A DNA stretch of 64,000 bases from Acidobacteria bacterium RIFCSPLOWO2_12_FULL_68_19 (GTDB taxonomy: Bacteria; Acidobacteriota; Vicinamibacteria; Vicinamibacterales; UBA2999), in contig MELF01000041.1 of the NCBI GenBank assembly GCA_001767525.1, positions 16,402-80,401 on the forward strand. Reading direction: 5' to 3'. A model generated the notes under the pieces. The model saw only the letters and a list, made by a program, of their open reading frames with translations. It was not told where the DNA came from and did no database searches. The position numbers and the translations under genes are program-made. How positions within the stretch are numbered: the first letter of the stretch is position 1; each line of letters begins with the position of its first letter. Positions 60,988 through 64,000 of this stretch are shown in pieces.

Positions 60988-62943
60988 TCAGCGGACGGCG
61001 CCGCCCAGCGCGATGCCGCCGATTGTCGCGTTCGCATCGAACAGGACGGCATGCGCGCGCATCGCGTACCCCGTCTGGCTCGCGCTCGTATGGAAGACCG
61101 TGCCGTTCTTCGAGTACCGCACGGCTCCCGCGTCAACCGCGATCCGGAAGGTGTCCCCCGCGCTGAACGCGATCTCGGTCCGGTACGCGCCGAACTCCCG
61201 TACCTCCGCCACGCCCGACTGCAAACGAAGCGCGAAGGTGAGGTCGCCGGCGCCGGTGCCGATCCCGCCGGAGCCCAGGCCGACAAACCGCAGTGACTCG
61301 GCCTCAGAGGCGACAAACGTCAGCGCGCCGCTGCTTGTGACCTGCCCGTCGGACACGGCGCTGGCGTCCGCGCATCCGTGGCAGCCGCCGGTTTTCCGGA
61401 GCGTGTCGCCCGCATCTATCACGTTGATGAGGCTCATCCAGCGGACGGCGCCCGCTGGTGCCGGCGGCGCGAGGGGCGGCTCAGGCTGCGGAGCCGGAGT
61501 GGGCGCCGGTGCCGCGACGGGGGCCGGCGCGGGGGAGGCCGGCGGGGGCGCCTGGGCCGGGGCCGGCGCGCCACCGCTCACGCCGAGCTTGTGCTGGGGC
61601 ACGCGCACGATGAACGCGTCGCTGCGGCTGGTGCCCGCATTGCTCGTCCAGACGAAATACTCGCCGGTCGGGTCGAGGTTCCCCTTCGGCCGCTTCGAAT
61701 AGTCGTCGCTGCCGCCGCCGGAGGCATCCAGGTCGGTCATGTTCGGCGCGACGATCAGCGCGTTCATGGAGCCGTCCAGCCGGTAGCAGACGATTTCGTT
61801 GACGCGCGGCAAGTTCTCCCGGTACGCGTTGCTGCTGCAGACCATCTGCTGCGAGACGGGCGTGCCGGCCCTCGCGTTCGCGTGGGAGAGGTGCCCGACG
61901 CCGCCGCCGTCCCACGACGCCAGGCCGTACACGAGGGTGCCTTGGCCGGCCGCATTCAGGTCCTGTCCGAACTGCCAGACGCGTACGGCGCCCGGCCGGT
62001 TGTACATGTTGTCTTCGGCCACCAGATAGCCATGGCCCAGATCGGAGTGCCCCGCGGCGCCTTCCTCGTCGTAGAAGATCCGCTCGGCGCCCGACTGCAG
62101 GTCGATGATGCGGTTGTCCTCGCCGTTGCGCCCGTCGACGTTCTCCTTCACCAGCAGCCAGCGGCCGCTCTTGTCGATCTGGCATTCGTCGAAGTCGCCC
62201 TTGCGGGCGATGAACGTGGCTCTGCCCGTGGACTGGTCGTAGGCGACGCAGCCGACGTCACTGTAGTTGCCGTCCTTGACCGTGGCCGAGTGCACGCGGT
62301 CGTCGTTGCTCGAATGGAGCTGCCAGATGCGCCGGTCGCTGCCGAGATGATCGCGGACGTCGAACACCGTCTGCACGGCGTGGGTGATTACGTCGTATTT
62401 CAGCAGACGCACACCGTCGTTCATGTAGAGGACGTGGCGCTGGTTGGCGCTGAAATACCACCCCTCGCCCGACGCCCAGGAATGCGGACTGTCGGGCGAG
62501 AACAGCGGGCCCTCGTTGCGCGTCTCGCCGGTGCGCTTGTTGTAGCTGAAGAGCGTCGGCCCGCCGCCGCCGCGCCGGCGATCGAGGCCGAGGACGACGA
62601 GCAAGGTCTCGCTCCCCACGTGGTTGTTGATGTTGCGCCAGTAGGAATAGCCGACGTAGGTGACGCAGTCGCCGCCGCCGCAGTCGCCGGCGTTGGTCAG
62701 CCGCGCGCCGGCGGTGCCGTACGGAGGCGGAAACGCGAAGACGCCGCGCGGCGGCAGGAACGCCTGGATTTCGCCGGCCGACAGACGCGGCCTGAGGCCG
62801 CTGCCCGTGGCCGAATCGATAAACCCTCCGGGCGCCTGGGACGTCTGCGCATGCGCGAGGCCCGCGCCGCACACCTGCCACATGGCCGCCAGGACCGCAG
62901 ATCCGAACAAGGCGTTGAGGACGCCGCGGGTGTCCACGCGCAT
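60988..62943 (-). CDS. Exported beta-propeller protein with Pro-rich linker and C-terminal beta domain
   Basis: 651 residues. Signal peptide (LNALFGSAVLAAMWQVCGAG), then a large N-terminal domain of propeller-like repeats (GPTLFSYNKRTGETRNEGPL, HVLYMNDGVRLLKYDVITHAV, GRATFIARKGDFDECQIDKSGRW), a run of Pro/Ala (about 455-500) and a C-terminal domain starting VRWMSLINVIDAGDTLRKTGG with SPRY/lectin-like features (LTFALRLQSGVAEVREFG, VRYSKNGTVFHTSASQTGYAM). Likely surface-exposed, possibly glycan binding. It is the only gene in the EPS stretch on the opposite strand. No known family. Confidence 0.8.
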   Translation of the reverse strand: MRVDTRGVLNALFGSAVLAAMWQVCGAGLAHAQTSQAPGGFIDSATGSGLRPRLSAGEIQAFLPPRGVFAFPPPYGTAGARLTNAGDCGGGDCVTYVGYSYWRNINNHVGSETLLVVLGLDRRRGGGGPTLFSYNKRTGETRNEGPLFSPDSPHSWASGEGWYFSANQRHVLYMNDGVRLLKYDVITHAVQTVFDVRDHLGSDRRIWQLHSSNDDRVHSATVKDGNYSDVGCVAYDQSTGRATFIARKGDFDECQIDKSGRWLLVKENVDGRNGEDNRIIDLQSGAERIFYDEEGAAGHSDLGHGYLVAEDNMYNRPGAVRVWQFGQDLNAAGQGTLVYGLASWDGGGVGHLSHANARAGTPVSQQMVCSSNAYRENLPRVNEIVCYRLDGSMNALIVAPNMTDLDASGGGSDDYSKRPKGNLDPTGEYFVWTSNAGTSRSDAFIVRVPQHKLGVSGGAPAPAQAPPPASPAPAPVAAPAPTPAPQPEPPLAPPAPAGAVRWMSLINVIDAGDTLRKTGGCHGCADASAVSDGQVTSSGALTFVASEAESLRFVGLGSGGIGTGAGDLTFALRLQSGVAEVREFGAYRTEIAFSAGDTFRIAVDAGAVRYSKNGTVFHTSASQTGYAMRAHAVLFDANATIGGIALGGAVR

Positions 62944-63183
62944 GGGATCCCTCCTTGTGGCTCCGCGGGTCGGAGTGGAGAACCGGCTGGCCCTCGAGCA
63001 ATCGAGATGCCAGTCCTTCTACCGTGGTTATCGGCAGGAAACACTCAAAGATTCACACATTCGACATGTGCCGATCGGTCTGCGCCTCCTATTTGCCACA
63101 CATCCTCCTCGTACTTGGGGCGTCTTTAGGACAGGGGCGCGTCGCCAGCGGCCCGACCTGCGATGGGGCCCGGAGTTTGCAGG

Positions 63184-64000
63184 GTGAAGTCCACATCCCC
63201 CGTGGCGCGCCCCCTTCGCATCGCCATCGTTGCCGCTTCGCTCCGCATCCTGGGCGGCCACGCCGTGCAGGCGCAGCGGCTCCTCCAGGGCTGGGAGGAC
63301 GACCGGCGGGTCGACGCCAGGCTCGTGCCCATCGATCCGGCGCCGCCACGGCCGTTCGACGCGCTGCTGCGCGTCAGGTACCTGCGCACGCTCGTCACGC
63401 AGCTGTGGTACTGGCCGCTGCTCGTGCGCGAGGTGCGGCGCGCCGACGTCGTCCATGTGTTCTCGGCGTCGTACTCGTCGTTCCTGCTCGCCGTGCTCCC
63501 GGCCGTGCTCATCGCGCGGCTGCTCGGCCGCCCGGTCGTCTTGAACTATCACAGCGGCGAGGCCCCCGATCACCTGCGGCGGTCCGCGGTCGCGCGGTAC
63601 GTGATGCGGAAGTGGGTCGATCTCAACGTGGTGCCGTCAGCCTTTCTACGCGACGTGCTCGGGTCGTTCGGTATTGCGGCGCGGACGATTCCCAACACGA
63701 TCGACGTGCGCCTGTTTCCGTATCGTGTGCGCGACCCCCTCGGACCGCGCCTGCTGTCCACCCGAAATTTCGAGCCGATCTACAACGTCGCCTGCGTGCT
63801 GCGCGCTTTCGCCCGCGTCCAGGCTCGACATCCACGCGCACGCCTGGTGCTCGTGGGTAGCGGATCGCAGGAGGCGCCGCTGCGCGCGCTCGCCAGGGAG
63901 CTCGATCTCCGCGATGTCACGTTCGCCGGTCGCATTCCTCCATCGGAGATCGCCGGGTACTACGCCCGCGCCGATGTCTACGTCCAGACCCCGGTGACCG
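63184..64000 (+). CDS. Glycosyltransferase family 4 (3' end beyond window)
   Basis: About 272 residues present, starting at GTG 63184 with GGAG about 8 bases upstream. GT-B N-terminus RIAIVAASLRILGGHAVQAQRLLQGW, then VVHVFSASYSSFLLAVL, VVLNYHSGEAPDHL, IPNTIDVRLFPYR at the hinge and the beginning of the C-terminal domain (VLVGSGSQEAPLRALARELDL, YYARADVYVQTPVT). It resumes the EPS gene row after the opposite-strand gene. The gap before it (62944-63183) shows no gene. Confidence 0.9.
   Translation, partial: MKSTSPVARPLRIAIVAASLRILGGHAVQAQRLLQGWEDDRRVDARLVPIDPAPPRPFDALLRVRYLRTLVTQLWYWPLLVREVRRADVVHVFSASYSSFLLAVLPAVLIARLLGRPVVLNYHSGEAPDHLRRSAVARYVMRKWVDLNVVPSAFLRDVLGSFGIAARTIPNTIDVRLFPYRVRDPLGPRLLSTRNFEPIYNVACVLRAFARVQARHPRARLVLVGSGSQEAPLRALARELDLRDVTFAGRIPPSEIAGYYARADVYVQTPVT

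Overview
The window is high-GC bacterial DNA. It most resembles an Acidobacteriota genome, probably Vicinamibacteria-like. This is inferred from the Oar-type TonB-dependent receptor, the expanded families of exported proteins of unknown function, the NHL-repeat and DUF6152 proteins, and the abundance of sigma-54 regulators. No rRNA, tRNA, insertion sequence or CRISPR array was recognised.

Layout. (1) 1-14.3 kb holds mostly exported or membrane proteins: a DUF2182 protein cut by the window edge, a PTPS/QueD-type enzyme, a GT87 membrane glycosyltransferase, two tandem NHL-repeat proteins behind striking inverted repeats, an Oar-like receptor coupled to an exported methyltransferase-like protein, four paralogs of one uncharacterised exported family, a DUF6152 protein and a dienelactone hydrolase. 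A 13-unit heptanucleotide repeat lies among them. (2) 14.4-16.7 kb is one modular secreted metzincin protease. (3) 16.7-17.9 kb is a gene-poor stretch. (4) 17.9-38 kb is an envelope-stress and signalling island. It carries small membrane proteins, a YtxH-SYLF fused reading frame, glycine-zipper proteins, an M48 protease, GroES/GroEL, three closely similar Crp/Fnr regulators, a KaiC-KaiB-KaiB-hybrid kinase-winged helix operon, a small histidine kinase and two NtrC-type response regulators. Six sequences matching the sigma-54 promoter consensus lie here, five of them in 17.9-22.9 kb. (5) 37.8-64 kb is an exopolysaccharide locus. It has an outer-membrane barrel, Wza, Wzz, CpsD, an initiating sugar transferase, a polymerase/ligase, a flippase, GT4 and GT2 glycosyltransferases, three CelD-type acyltransferases, a DegT-family protein, an asparagine-synthase-type amidotransferase, a formyltransferase, two polysaccharide deacetylases and a beta-helix lipoprotein. 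A glycosyltransferase runs off the right edge.

How the parts may work together (inference): the NtrC proteins could drive the sigma-54 promoters of the stress island and perhaps the exopolysaccharide genes. The order regulators, CelD protein, outer-membrane barrel, Wza, Wzz, CpsD, transferase resembles exosortase-associated EPS loci, but no exosortase is visible inside the window. The Kai operon ends in a small winged-helix gene that could be its output. A 21-base C/G homopolymer sits exactly at the junction of the second kaiB and the kinase gene.
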